A stretch of 64,000 bases of DNA, from the NCBI GenBank assembly GCA_013152415.1, contig JAADGI010000032.1, positions 1 to 64,000 on the forward strand, in the 5' to 3' direction. The position numbers were made by a program, and so were the translations under genes. Below the pieces are notes generated by a model, which had not been told where the DNA came from, did not search any database, and saw only the letters and a list, made by a program, of their open reading frames with translations. Positions 1 through 8,605 of the stretch are shown one piece after another (position 1 is the first letter of the stretch; each line of letters opens with the position of its first letter). This DNA is from Gammaproteobacteria bacterium. GTDB lineage: Bacteria > Pseudomonadota > Gammaproteobacteria > HyVt-429.

Positions 1-2
1 CT

Positions 3-203
3 GAGCTGGAAGTCAGAAAATTATTTGAAAAATTTGATAACGTTGCAATAAAAAAGGAATATTTGTTTGGAGAAGGATATGGGGTGATATTTAAGGTCAT
101 CCCTGGCTTCTTGTTTCGATTGTTATCCAATTATTTTGGGTGGCATTTGATGATAACTGCCGAAAAGAGAAAAGAACCTAAAGTTGGACAGCTAATCGAG
201 TAA
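3..203 (+). CDS. C-terminal fragment of a class I SAM methyltransferase-like protein (cut by window edge)
   Basis: An open frame enters from the left edge and stops with TAA at 201-203, leaving 66 residues. The tail carries a basic/hydrophobic stretch ending in GWHLMITAEK, which resembles the last beta strands of Methyltransf_11-type enzymes that end in a Gly-Trp-His plus hydrophobic strand. The SAM-binding part lies outside the window, so the assignment rests on the tail alone. It points toward the radical SAM gene downstream on the same strand, about 130 bases away, and sits in the same AT-rich saccharide region. Confidence 0.45.
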   Translation, partial: ELEVRKLFEKFDNVAIKKEYLFGEGYGVIFKVIPGFLFRLLSNYFGWHLMITAEKRKEPKVGQLIE

Positions 204-335
204 GGGTGGCTTTTTGGGTTCTCCCTTAGACAATCTGCGTATTGTTTGTCAATTTGTCACATTGGGTCTATAGTTTGTCGTTGAGCTTATTTGATTGGAG
301 TTTGGCATAGCTGCCAATAAAAAAGAGTAACAGCA

Positions 336-1436
336 ATGGGTGTATCTATTGGTTTGTTGTATTCCGAGGGAATGCGATCCGTGCTCTCTCCACTTTCCGG
401 AAGTCGGGCATCGAATATTATCAGGCCTACTATTGCAGCTGTTTATATAACGAAGAGTTGTAATTCACAATGTAATTTTTGTGATTTCTGGAAACATGAT
501 AAAGACCCAGGAGAACTTTCAAGTGAGCAGTGGGGGATTGTATTTTCCAAGTTAAAGGCATTTGGTGTGCGGTTTGTAGGGGTGAATGCCTCCGGTGAGA
601 TGTTTTCGAGAAAGGATGTATTTGAGATTCTGCAGCATTTGAATGATCTAGGCCTGATTTTTAATGTTAACACCAATGGATTAAATTTAACTCAGGCCAG
701 GTCCGAGCGCTTAGCTAGATTGCAGCCCAGGCAAATTACAATAGGTATGGATGGGGTGGGCGATCAATCTTACTTTGCAACACGTGGGATTAAGAATGGA
801 TTCACCAAGGTCTCCAAAAGTATTGATAGCTTAATGCGTGCGGGTGCCAGAGACGTCAGTATTGGCTCAGTATTGATGATCGAGAACATGGGCGAGTGGG
901 TAAAGTTGGCAGAATTTGCACATGATAAGGGCCTTTCGGGTGTACGCTTTACCGCATACCACGATGCCTATTTTAATCCTGAAGCTATTAAGGAAGGGTG
1001 CCGCTATCAAGAGGTAGAGACACGATCTCTAATAGAGCACGAGATTGATAGGCTGATTGAGATAAAGAGGAAAACTGGGATAGTGAAAAACAGCATACCT
1101 TATTTGATGCGGGTAAAGGAGTTTTATCGTAATCAAAAATCCTATTTCCCAGTCCCCTGTATCCAGGGCTCTAATCGTATTGAAATCGACATTTATGGGA
1201 ATGTGACACTTTGTTCATTCATGACCAATTCATTGGGTAATCTAATTGAAAAAGAAATGGAAGATATTTGGAATTCAACTGTCCACCGGAAAGCCAGGGA
1301 AGCAGCCTTCCGGGGAGATTGTCCACACTGTTTCCTGTCCTGTTATGCTGAGGAAAATCTGAGACTTTCAAAAGAGGGGTTCGTGCCGACATTATCAAAT
1401 TCATTGCGTCGCGGAATTCGATTGTTAGGGAGATAA
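336..1436 (+). CDS. Radical SAM/SPASM domain protein
   Basis: This 366-residue protein has the radical SAM cluster motif CX3CX2C at C42, C46 and C49, which binds the 4Fe-4S cluster that cleaves S-adenosylmethionine. A C-terminal SPASM-like region carries C275, C293, C329, C332 and C336, which would hold one or two auxiliary clusters. SPASM enzymes modify peptides or small molecules, including sugar-linked substrates; the substrate here is unknown. The ATG at 336 follows an A-rich, weakly purine-rich leader. It is convergent with the membrane protein that ends at 1577. The AT-rich composition matches the neighbouring saccharide genes, and no precursor peptide gene is evident nearby. Confidence 0.85.
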   Translation: MGVSIGLLYSEGMRSVLSPLSGSRASNIIRPTIAAVYITKSCNSQCNFCDFWKHDKDPGELSSEQWGIVFSKLKAFGVRFVGVNASGEMFSRKDVFEILQHLNDLGLIFNVNTNGLNLTQARSERLARLQPRQITIGMDGVGDQSYFATRGIKNGFTKVSKSIDSLMRAGARDVSIGSVLMIENMGEWVKLAEFAHDKGLSGVRFTAYHDAYFNPEAIKEGCRYQEVETRSLIEHEIDRLIEIKRKTGIVKNSIPYLMRVKEFYRNQKSYFPVPCIQGSNRIEIDIYGNVTLCSFMTNSLGNLIEKEMEDIWNSTVHRKAREAAFRGDCPHCFLSCYAEENLRLSKEGFVPTLSNSLRRGIRLLGR

Positions 1437-1533
1437 GCATGAATAACAGACCAATTTTTCGAGCCTAGAATGATCAAGTGTTCCATTATTCTGTAATAAC
1501 TCTAAGCCTGAATGTAAAATATCGGAGCACTAT

Positions 1534-1551
1534 AGGTGTTGAAAAACACCT
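1534..1551. other. Hairpin between convergent genes
   Basis: A perfect 7-base stem (AGGTGTT / AACACCT) with loop GAAA sits between the convergent genes ending at 1436 and 1577. There is no T-tract on either side, so it is at most a weak or Rho-assisted termination signal. Confidence 0.35.
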
Positions 1552-1576
1552 TGGCCCGGTAGAGAGCATAGTGATT

Positions 1577-2530
1577 TTATGATGCAGTTCCCGTCCTGGG
1601 TTTTAAGAAGTCCCGAATCTTAAAAGGCACATCCTCAAAAAGTTTTCCAAGAAAATAGGGCGCCAGGAGAAAGCTGATGGCGATGTGTGATACCCGAACC
1701 AAACTAGATGCAGCCACACCCTGAATAAAATCGGCACCCACCAGCAGGGCCAGGAGGCCGGACACGGTCTCCTGAATGCCAATATTATTGGGTGTCACTG
1801 CTACTACATAAGATAAGCTTGAAAATACCGCAATAAAAACGGCCTTATAAAACGGGAATTCTATCCCGAAGGCCAAAAAGGCCACCTTAAAAATGATCCC
1901 TGTGTGTAAAATTTGTACAAGATACGTTAATGAAATCAGTAGAACTGAGGTCAAGTTGCCGAAAATTATATTAATACCTTCCTTCGTTGATTCCAAGAAC
2001 GCTGGCCATTTGATTCTGCTTAAGGGTCCTTTTCTTAAGAAAAAAGGTACCAACCCGACCAGAAAAAGCGCTGTAGAGCAAATAAGAACAATCAGGTCCT
2101 GGTGATTTCTTAAATTTCCGAGTATTACAATAAGTACTATCGCGGTCCCACCGGTAACGGTCATGCCCAAAAATACGTTCGCGCCCATAATCGACAAAAA
2201 CTGTGTGTACGGAAGATTTCTCTTTTTTTTTAAATAGAAAGCTTTTATGGCGGCACCTGGTTTGAAGGGTCCCAGATAGTTCCCAAAAGTATTTATGATC
2301 GATAGGCCATAGGTTTCAAACAGGCAAAGCCGGACCCCTACTAGGCGGGTCAGCAGCGCAAAGGTCCATCCGGTTGTCCAGAAAAACAAAGATTGAAAAA
2401 GGAAGAGAAGTCCAAGAAAAATGTAATTAATATCCTTAAAATCTGGGAAAAGCATTCGCTCTTTGTACAGAAGCCACCCGCCAAGGCACAAAATAAATGC
2501 TGAAAGTACAATGCGGATAAACCATTTCAT
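1577..2530 (-). CDS. Flippase-like integral membrane protein (LPG synthase TM / UPF0104 family)
   Basis: The protein is about 317 residues with seven or eight hydrophobic segments. The family pattern is visible in the region with NTFGNYLGPFKPG and in the C-terminal half with a conserved Asn-Asn-Ile-Gly-Ile-Gln-Glu stretch. Such proteins occur in lysylphosphatidylglycerol synthases and in many glycolipid and hopanoid loci as putative lipid or polyprenyl-sugar transporters. The ATG at 2530-2528 overlaps the stop of the upstream glycosyltransferase as ATGA, so I chose it over a start 12 codons upstream. It is the last gene of a four-gene coupled operon. Substrate and activity are inferred from context only. 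Confidence 0.75.
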   Translation of the reverse strand: MKWFIRIVLSAFILCLGGWLLYKERMLFPDFKDINYIFLGLLFLFQSLFFWTTGWTFALLTRLVGVRLCLFETYGLSIINTFGNYLGPFKPGAAIKAFYLKKKRNLPYTQFLSIMGANVFLGMTVTGGTAIVLIVILGNLRNHQDLIVLICSTALFLVGLVPFFLRKGPLSRIKWPAFLESTKEGINIIFGNLTSVLLISLTYLVQILHTGIIFKVAFLAFGIEFPFYKAVFIAVFSSLSYVVAVTPNNIGIQETVSGLLALLVGADFIQGVAASSLVRVSHIAISFLLAPYFLGKLFEDVPFKIRDFLKPRTGTAS

Positions 2531-3729
2531 GAGAGTTTGAAAATATTCAAAAATGATTGAATACAAAGCGGTTCAGAAAATTTCTGCACATGCCGGTAAT
2601 TCGCTTCTCCCATTGCCTTGGCCTCTACCGGGTGATGGATCAGCCATTCAACTTTTTCCGCCAGCATTTCAGCCCGGTTCCCCTCGGTTAGCAAAAAACC
2701 GGTTTTACCATCCTGAACAAGGGTAGGGAGTGAGCCGCCACCCTCAGCGATGACCGGTTTCCGGGCTGCCCCCGCTTCAGGAACGGACATTGTCCATAAC
2801 CCCCTAGGTTCTAAAAAACAAAGAATGTCGCTTATAAAATAGTATAGGGGTAGATCTTCTTGGGATACATATCCCAGTAAAGTTACTTTTTTAAGGATAT
2901 CCAGTTCTTCCGCCAGGCAAAGTAGATTATTCTCTTCTGGTCCCTCGCCAATGATCAGGCCATGAATCTCAAAACCTTTCTCCTGAAGTAAGGCCATGGC
3001 ATTAAATAAAATTGGAATGTTTTTCTTTAGAGTTAGAGAGGCATTCATTAATAGTACTGTTTCAGTTTTCAGCCCCAGACTATTTTTAAGGGCTTGGGAT
3101 TTCTTCGGGTTCCTCCATTCCTTCTCAAAGGGTTCAAAATCAATTCCAGCAGGTACAACATGGTAATGGTGAGGCCCATAAATCTTCTGAGCATACTGAT
3201 TGGTGTAATCACTCCACCCAAGAATAGCCCAACTCATACGCACAATGATTCTATGTAACCACTTATGCAGGGCAAACAGGGGTGAAAAGATAGAATACCA
3301 GAGCCCATAAGCCTCTTTTGAAAAATCCTTCAGGTCATAAAGTTCTCTGGGTGGTTGATAGCAATAGTAAATTAGGGGTTTGCGAAAAAAAAATATTTTT
3401 ACCACAGGCATGGCATACTGGGAACCCTCCCCATGTATAACAATACAATCTACATCCCTTGGAATCTTAATAGGTAGAAAAATGGCCCAGATAACTTGCC
3501 CAAGAATGTAAATCAGTTTCCGAAGACCGCTCTTTTCAGTCACCTCCTGGTTGCCCTTGAAAAGCGTTTTGATTTCACCTTGAAACCAGAACGGAGGGCT
3601 TAGGGTGAAGGAGTTGCAAACTATGACACTTTGATGCCCCGCCTTTTCTAAGTAAGTGGAAAACATTAAAAGTACTTTTGTCGCGCCATGGATTCTAGCC
3701 ACATTCGTATACAGATGAGCAAACTTCAC
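2527..3729 (-). CDS. GT4-family glycosyltransferase (GT-B fold)
   Basis: This is a family 4 retaining glycosyltransferase, about 400 residues from the chosen start. The N-terminus shows a Rossmann strand followed by a Gly-Ala-rich donor-fold loop (TNVARIHGATKVLL). The C-terminal nucleotide-sugar site has the family signature around EAGAARKPVIAE followed by a Gly-Gly-Gly-Ser loop and DGKTGFLL. The start is GTG at 3729, which overlaps the stop of the upstream oxidoreductase as GTGA; the longer open frame reaching 3885 lies inside that gene and is not credible. The product probably acts on a lipid-linked or activated sugar acceptor at the inner face of the inner membrane. Confidence 0.85.
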   Translation of the reverse strand: MKFAHLYTNVARIHGATKVLLMFSTYLEKAGHQSVIVCNSFTLSPPFWFQGEIKTLFKGNQEVTEKSGLRKLIYILGQVIWAIFLPIKIPRDVDCIVIHGEGSQYAMPVVKIFFFRKPLIYYCYQPPRELYDLKDFSKEAYGLWYSIFSPLFALHKWLHRIIVRMSWAILGWSDYTNQYAQKIYGPHHYHVVPAGIDFEPFEKEWRNPKKSQALKNSLGLKTETVLLMNASLTLKKNIPILFNAMALLQEKGFEIHGLIIGEGPEENNLLCLAEELDILKKVTLLGYVSQEDLPLYYFISDILCFLEPRGLWTMSVPEAGAARKPVIAEGGGSLPTLVQDGKTGFLLTEGNRAEMLAEKVEWLIHHPVEAKAMGEANYRHVQKFSEPLCIQSFLNIFKLS

Positions 3730-4652
3730 AGCTTTGACCTTAGTATTGTGTTCATCCACTTTAGGTTTTCTATTGCCCGTTCTGCATCGGCTAAAAAATT
3801 CGATCCGATGGATGCTCTTGAAACAAAATCTGAGATATACACCGTAAAAGGATCCTGGTATTGAATGCGATTCTCTGTGCCGCATTCTTTGATGTAGGCA
3901 TTAAAAGTACCGTTTGATGTATCTGATTCCCGGATAAAATAACGATCATTAAAGCCCAGTCGAAGTATTTTTTCGCCTGAAGGATCCTGGGAAAAATGGA
4001 AATTACATTCGGTATCCCCAAGAAAAAAATGGGTCCGAAAATGGGTTTTTTCAATGCTATTTCTAATATTTTTCGGAGTTCCGTTTAAGCCAAAAGCTTG
4101 GGCGATAGATAACCCATGTGGTAGTAAGTCAATACCTATCGCCCCATGTGAATGGGCACCATTGGTTATGAAATCGAAAGAAAAAATATTAAATGGGACT
4201 GTGAGTGCAAAATTTTTACGGATAATATCCCAGAGAGTTGCGTTGGCGGTATTCACACCGAGTCGGGTGCCGCCTTGCTCCAGGAGGTGAAAACACTTCC
4301 TTTCGAATTCGGAGGTAGAGTCCCCTTCGTTCCAGAATAAGGGTTTCTCACAAAAAACATAAAGACCATTTTTCAGGCACCATAGAATTTGGTCATAGTG
4401 AAGGTCCCAGGGGGTGCAGATAGAAACGGCCTGTATCCCGTGCGCCAGCATGGTTTGGGGGTCGGGGAAAGGAACCATGTTCAAGCCAAATTCCTGGTTC
4501 AAGCATCTTGTCGTGCGGGCAGTTGAGTCTGCCGTACTACCGAGAATTCCGGCTACACGAGCCCCGGCACGGGTAAATTCTCGGACGTGAATTCTCCCGA
4601 TGCCGGAGGCACCCCAGACCGCAGTAACGAGTTGATTGGCGGTCCTATGCAT
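3726..4652 (-). CDS. Gfo/Idh/MocA-family NAD(P)-dependent oxidoreductase
   Basis: This 308-residue protein has an N-terminal dinucleotide-binding motif (GASGIGRIH) and the family's FCEKPLF segment, whose Lys-Pro pair lies at the sugar/NAD site. Relatives oxidise or reduce sugars or nucleotide sugars such as UDP-GlcNAc derivatives and inositols. It follows the nucleotidyltransferase-radical SAM fusion by 22 bases and overlaps the glycosyltransferase start, so it probably modifies the sugar that the fusion activates. The exact substrate cannot be read from the sequence. Confidence 0.85.
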   Translation of the reverse strand: MHRTANQLVTAVWGASGIGRIHVREFTRAGARVAGILGSTADSTARTTRCLNQEFGLNMVPFPDPQTMLAHGIQAVSICTPWDLHYDQILWCLKNGLYVFCEKPLFWNEGDSTSEFERKCFHLLEQGGTRLGVNTANATLWDIIRKNFALTVPFNIFSFDFITNGAHSHGAIGIDLLPHGLSIAQAFGLNGTPKNIRNSIEKTHFRTHFFLGDTECNFHFSQDPSGEKILRLGFNDRYFIRESDTSNGTFNAYIKECGTENRIQYQDPFTVYISDFVSRASIGSNFLADAERAIENLKWMNTILRSKL

Positions 4653-4674
4653 TTATTTTTTGATAAAGTAAGGC

Positions 4675-6612
4675 CTAATCAAAAAAACCGGATTCTTTTA
4701 TAAGAGTATTCACCACATGCTCTTTCCGATCACAGCGGCAGTCATTATTTTTCATTTTTTCAAAATAGCCTCGCATATACCCTTTAAAATCAATTGTGTC
4801 ATAATCGTAAAAAAGGTCCCAGAAATCGTGATCCTGAAGATTGCCCAGTACCATATCCCGGAAATGGGAGGCTGCAGATTCTGAACAGTGCGATAAATAA
4901 CCATCGAAACCGATACTGGGGAAAATAAAACGAGCAATACAAGGTAGAGTGCGGTGGTTATCAATTAGAAAATCCTGATCCAAGTCTTTTATAAAAATTG
5001 ACATTCTATCTGAGTTTTCTTTTTCAATAACTGGTTGAAGTAACTTGAAAATTCTTTCGATTTCCTGTCGATTAGGGATGATACCCTCTTCTGTTGAATC
5101 GGTTCCCCTGGGTACTTGTGGAAAGGTAAATCTTAATATATCAGCACCCGCCTCCCGGACGTCCCGAATGCTTTGAAGCACCTCTTCTGGAGTATTGTTT
5201 AGGCGAGTGACCAAGTATGTCACACTAACATCAAGGGGTGCCTGATTATGATTCCTGGCGGTGGTAATTTTGCTAATGTTGTCTAAAACCTTATGGTAGA
5301 GGTCCGCCTTAGTGCCTTTCATGCCATGGACTGCATTGTAGGATTCAAAATTTCCTGCATCCAAAGAAACACTGAAATAGCTGAGTTTCTCGATGGATGG
5401 TGCCGTTAATAGATCTACAAAACGGTCACTGACCCGAAGTGCTTTGGTATGGAAACCAAAAATCTGCCGGTTTTCCCGGGCAACAGCAAGGAGATCATCA
5501 ATATGTTCATAGTGCAGGGGATCTGTCGCATAGCCTGCAAATACCAGTTTGTTAATGCGGCCATGGGGCCCTTCACCCGTTTGACGCAGGATCTTCTCGT
5601 AACGCTCTGGGGTAAGGCGTTCGCCAGTATTTTTGGAGCTGCCGCCGTAACAATAGGGGCATTGCATCCAACAGAGTCCTTTACCTTTTATGCGGCCGGG
5701 TTGAACCTCTAGCTGATGAGGAACAATAGTTTTATTGAGGATTTGTTCAAAAACCTTATTGGCGTCCTGAACATAGCGGTTCTGGTAGGAATACCTGGAA
5801 ACAAGTTCTTTCTTCACGCGTTTGACTACCTGATCTAAATTTTCGGTAAGTGTATAGCTTCCATTGAGAATGTCCAGATCCTTAGGCGTATCTACACAGT
5901 ACCAGACGCCTTTTAGAGGTTGGCGATGAAGTTTTCCCTGCTTAATCAAGACAGGGTATAAATCCCGCTCAAAATTATCAAGTTGGCCAATATTTAGGAT
6001 GCTGAAAATCTCCCCATTCAGCCAGGATATCCCAGAATTGATGTACCCTCTCAGGGAAGAGTTATCCGCCGGCAGAAAGGTTTCTACCTGCTGGTCACGG
6101 GAAAAATCAACCACTTTCTCTTCATTTTCAACAATTAAGCCAAACGGGGAAGTTATCGGAACAGAAAGTAGGGTTGCTAATGACTGATTCGCCTGATGGT
6201 ATTCAAGGGCCTGTTTTACATCAAAATCAAACAGTGTATCCCCGTTCACCAAGAGAAAGTTCCGGGCACCTTTCAAGGACGTGGAAACAGCCTCAAGTCT
6301 TTCTCCGATAGTGGCTTTTTCGCCTGCGTTATTAAATTCGAACTGACAGTCAAGTTTCAGGAAATTTTCTTCAAAATATTCTTGTATTTGAGAGCCTCTG
6401 TATCCCAGTGGCAAAATAAAGTGCCGGAATCCTTTGTCGAAAAGGTTGGAAAATATATAAGCTATAAGGGGGCGCCCCTGAACGGGGACAAGACTTTTTG
6501 GAAGCGTGTCTGTTATACGACCCATCCTGGATCCTCTCCCACCGCATAGAATCACAGCAGGGGTTTTCTTTAAAATAGATTTGGACAGGGGCTGCTGGAG
6601 AGAAGAAATCAT
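4675..6612 (-). CDS. Fusion: sugar-1-phosphate nucleotidyltransferase + radical SAM domain
   Basis: This is a 645-residue two-part protein. Residues about 17-250 form a nucleotidyltransferase: CGGRGSRM near 23-30, LPKSLVPVQGRPLI near 38-50, and LVNGDTL with the metal-binding Asp near 121-127. It most resembles sugar-1-phosphate transferases of the RfbF/HddC/RmlA type. Residues about 305-640 form a radical SAM domain with CX3CX2C at C314, C318 and C321. It has a SPASM- or twitch-like tail: a Cys at LPCIARF, another at SHCSES, and paired Cys in NDCRC. There is one uninterrupted frame with no internal start that separates the halves. It begins the coupled operon. A role in making and radically modifying an activated sugar is inference. 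Confidence 0.85.
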   Translation of the reverse strand: MISSLQQPLSKSILKKTPAVILCGGRGSRMGRITDTLPKSLVPVQGRPLIAYIFSNLFDKGFRHFILPLGYRGSQIQEYFEENFLKLDCQFEFNNAGEKATIGERLEAVSTSLKGARNFLLVNGDTLFDFDVKQALEYHQANQSLATLLSVPITSPFGLIVENEEKVVDFSRDQQVETFLPADNSSLRGYINSGISWLNGEIFSILNIGQLDNFERDLYPVLIKQGKLHRQPLKGVWYCVDTPKDLDILNGSYTLTENLDQVVKRVKKELVSRYSYQNRYVQDANKVFEQILNKTIVPHQLEVQPGRIKGKGLCWMQCPYCYGGSSKNTGERLTPERYEKILRQTGEGPHGRINKLVFAGYATDPLHYEHIDDLLAVARENRQIFGFHTKALRVSDRFVDLLTAPSIEKLSYFSVSLDAGNFESYNAVHGMKGTKADLYHKVLDNISKITTARNHNQAPLDVSVTYLVTRLNNTPEEVLQSIRDVREAGADILRFTFPQVPRGTDSTEEGIIPNRQEIERIFKLLQPVIEKENSDRMSIFIKDLDQDFLIDNHRTLPCIARFIFPSIGFDGYLSHCSESAASHFRDMVLGNLQDHDFWDLFYDYDTIDFKGYMRGYFEKMKNNDCRCDRKEHVVNTLIKESGFFD

Positions 6613-6813
6613 CGCGAGTAAAATAGGCAGTGAATGCAGAGTCTAAGAGACTATATTGAAAATGGATTAGAAGCCATAATTATGCTTTGCACTCTTAGTG
6701 ATTACTGGTAGTGATCGCTGACTCGAATGAATCCATATTAACATTATAATGTCTATCATTCTTTTTTAGAGAATTTTTCATTGGTTTAGATTTGGTGTTG
6801 TGATCATGAAATA
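6613..6813. other. Intergenic stretch ahead of the fusion-gene operon
   Basis: About 200 AT-rich bases separate the methyltransferase stop from the start of the fusion gene. This is the largest gap in the minus-strand run between 1577 and 10609, so a separate promoter for the four-gene operon is likely here. I could not identify convincing -35/-10 boxes. Confidence 0.3.
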
Positions 6814-7581
6814 TTATTTCCGAGCCAACAACCATATACCAGCCCCCATCCCGGGTTTTGACCATCCCCCAAACCAAGCTACCATATTTAGAAAAGGGAA
6901 ACATAAAGCATATATAATTTTATTTCGTTCTTCTGCGTTTGTTATGACATAGGAAGCATTGTTACTCAAATTTTCCAGGAATCCATAGCTGAAACCCTGT
7001 TTTTCTATATGGAACCCTGCCCATCGCATACGTTCAGTAAGTTCTGCAAGATGATATCCGGGTCGTACATGTCCAGGGACATCAAAGTTTACACTCCAAC
7101 GAAAAACGGGCCACCTTCGGTAGTAGTGGGGGACATGGATGTACACTAGCCCATCTTTTTGCAAGGACTGGTAAAAGTTTCTTAGCACTTTTTGATCATC
7201 AGCGATATGTTCCAAGTTGTCAATGGAGACGATCAAGTCGTAATGTTGTTCAGCATGATAGTCAAGTAAGTTAGCGGTAATAAAATGGCAGTTTTTTAGC
7301 CCAATTTTTTCAGCAATAATAGAATTAATTGTTTGAAGTTCTTTCTCCCCATCTACCGCATCCACCGTTGATTGTGGATATTTTTTGGCCAAGTATCGGG
7401 AGATGACCCCGCGACCGCAACCGGCATCGAGTATACGATTTGCTTTCGTGGGTAAATGAGCCTTGAGCTGTCGTAGTCGTATACGTAGCCCAATAATCGG
7501 TACACCTAGAATACGGCAATACCACTTTTCAAGCACTCCAAGTCCTGGGCTCCAGTACAGTTCATAGCCGATAAACTTCAT
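6814..7581 (-). CDS. Class I SAM-dependent methyltransferase
   Basis: This 255-residue protein carries motif I of class I methyltransferases (ILDAGCGRG, near residue 42), the acidic ribose-binding residue at the end of the second strand (VDAVDGE), and a motif of type SIDNLEHI typical of Methyltransf_11/25 enzymes. The C-terminus has an aromatic, hydrophobic region that may associate with the membrane. It lies 31 bases downstream of the GT2 gene on the same strand, so a sugar or lipid-linked glycan is a plausible substrate. The closing strand (GIWLLARK) resembles that of the fragment at the left window edge. Confidence 0.8.
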   Translation of the reverse strand: MKFIGYELYWSPGLGVLEKWYCRILGVPIIGLRIRLRQLKAHLPTKANRILDAGCGRGVISRYLAKKYPQSTVDAVDGEKELQTINSIIAEKIGLKNCHFITANLLDYHAEQHYDLIVSIDNLEHIADDQKVLRNFYQSLQKDGLVYIHVPHYYRRWPVFRWSVNFDVPGHVRPGYHLAELTERMRWAGFHIEKQGFSYGFLENLSNNASYVITNAEERNKIIYALCFPFLNMVAWFGGWSKPGMGAGIWLLARK

Positions 7582-7612
7582 AGGGTTTTGGATATAATGT
7601 TTCGATCGGTAT

Positions 7613-8533
7613 TCATTGTTCTTTCCGGTCTGATTTACGGGTAGATTGGTCGTCTATTCTTCTGCGTTCCTCGGAGTTTCGGTAGTGAAGGGATGAAATC
7701 TGTTCTGAGACAATACCAATTAGGAAAGTGAGTAGTGAAGCAATAAGCAATAGTGCGCTCATGTTGGTAAAGCGACCAAAGCTGAGATAGGTATAGCTGT
7801 AGTAGGCAATCCCGATAAAAAAATGGAAAAAGCTGATTGGCAGGAACAACCGCATGGGTGAAAATAATGCACCTATCTTCAGAATGATGATAAAAAAACG
7901 TATACCATCCCGAATAATATTGATATTGCTTGTGCCTAAACGTTGCGCAGCTTCGATGGGTATATAGGCTACAGAATAACCGGATCTTAAAAATGCCATT
8001 GTAATAGTGGTGGGGTAGGAAAATCCGTTTGGAAGCAGGTACAGGAAATTTTTAAACTTCTGCGCATTTACCGCGCGAAATCCTGAGGTCAAATCTAATA
8101 TCTTGAAACCACTCATAAGGGATGCAAGGCCATTAAAGGCACTGTTTCCTAACAATCTGCTGACCGATGCCTGGGACTTATAGGAACGTGCACCTATTGC
8201 CATGCTGTATCCTTCGTCCAGTTTTTTCAATAGTTTGGATATGTCAGAAGGATTGTGCTGACCATCGCCGTCCATGAATACTAATATTTCTCCACTTGCC
8301 CGTCTGGCGCCGGCCTTAATAGCGGCGCCGTTGCCCATACTATAAGGATTATTGATAACTTCCACGCCATACTTAAGACAAACATCAGTGGTATCGTCGG
8401 TTGAGCCATCATTGACGACAATGACCTGTGCAGATGGAAATTGTTCTGTCAGTACAGGTAGAAGCCTTTCCAGATTAGGGGCTTCATTCTTGGCCGGTAT
8501 TACGATGCTGATCGTTTTTATGGTTGGGTCCAA
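7613..8533 (-). CDS. GT2-family glycosyltransferase with C-terminal membrane segments (DPM synthase/ArnC-like)
   Basis: A 306-residue inverting glycosyltransferase. The GT-A start is IVIPAKNEAPNLE, followed by VVNDGSTDDT and the DxD-like metal site FMDGDGQHNP. Two hydrophobic segments near residues 210-275 anchor it in the inner membrane, as in polyprenyl-phosphate sugar transferases. It likely loads a sugar onto undecaprenyl phosphate for a periplasmic GT-C-type transferase. The multispanning protein immediately upstream on the same strand fits such a partner, which is an inference from adjacency. Confidence 0.85.
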   Translation of the reverse strand: MDPTIKTISIVIPAKNEAPNLERLLPVLTEQFPSAQVIVVNDGSTDDTTDVCLKYGVEVINNPYSMGNGAAIKAGARRASGEILVFMDGDGQHNPSDISKLLKKLDEGYSMAIGARSYKSQASVSRLLGNSAFNGLASLMSGFKILDLTSGFRAVNAQKFKNFLYLLPNGFSYPTTITMAFLRSGYSVAYIPIEAAQRLGTSNINIIRDGIRFFIIILKIGALFSPMRLFLPISFFHFFIGIAYYSYTYLSFGRFTNMSALLLIASLLTFLIGIVSEQISSLHYRNSEERRRIDDQSTRKSDRKEQ

Positions 8534-8605
8534 TTCTGCGTCCTATCTCAAGGGTTATAATTGATTACGTTGATTGAATGTCATTGTGGGCTCAAGAAGA
8601 CAGCA

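Noticed and set aside
1534-1551. Hairpin as an intrinsic terminator
   Set aside because: There is no T-run on either side, so it is kept only as a hairpin.
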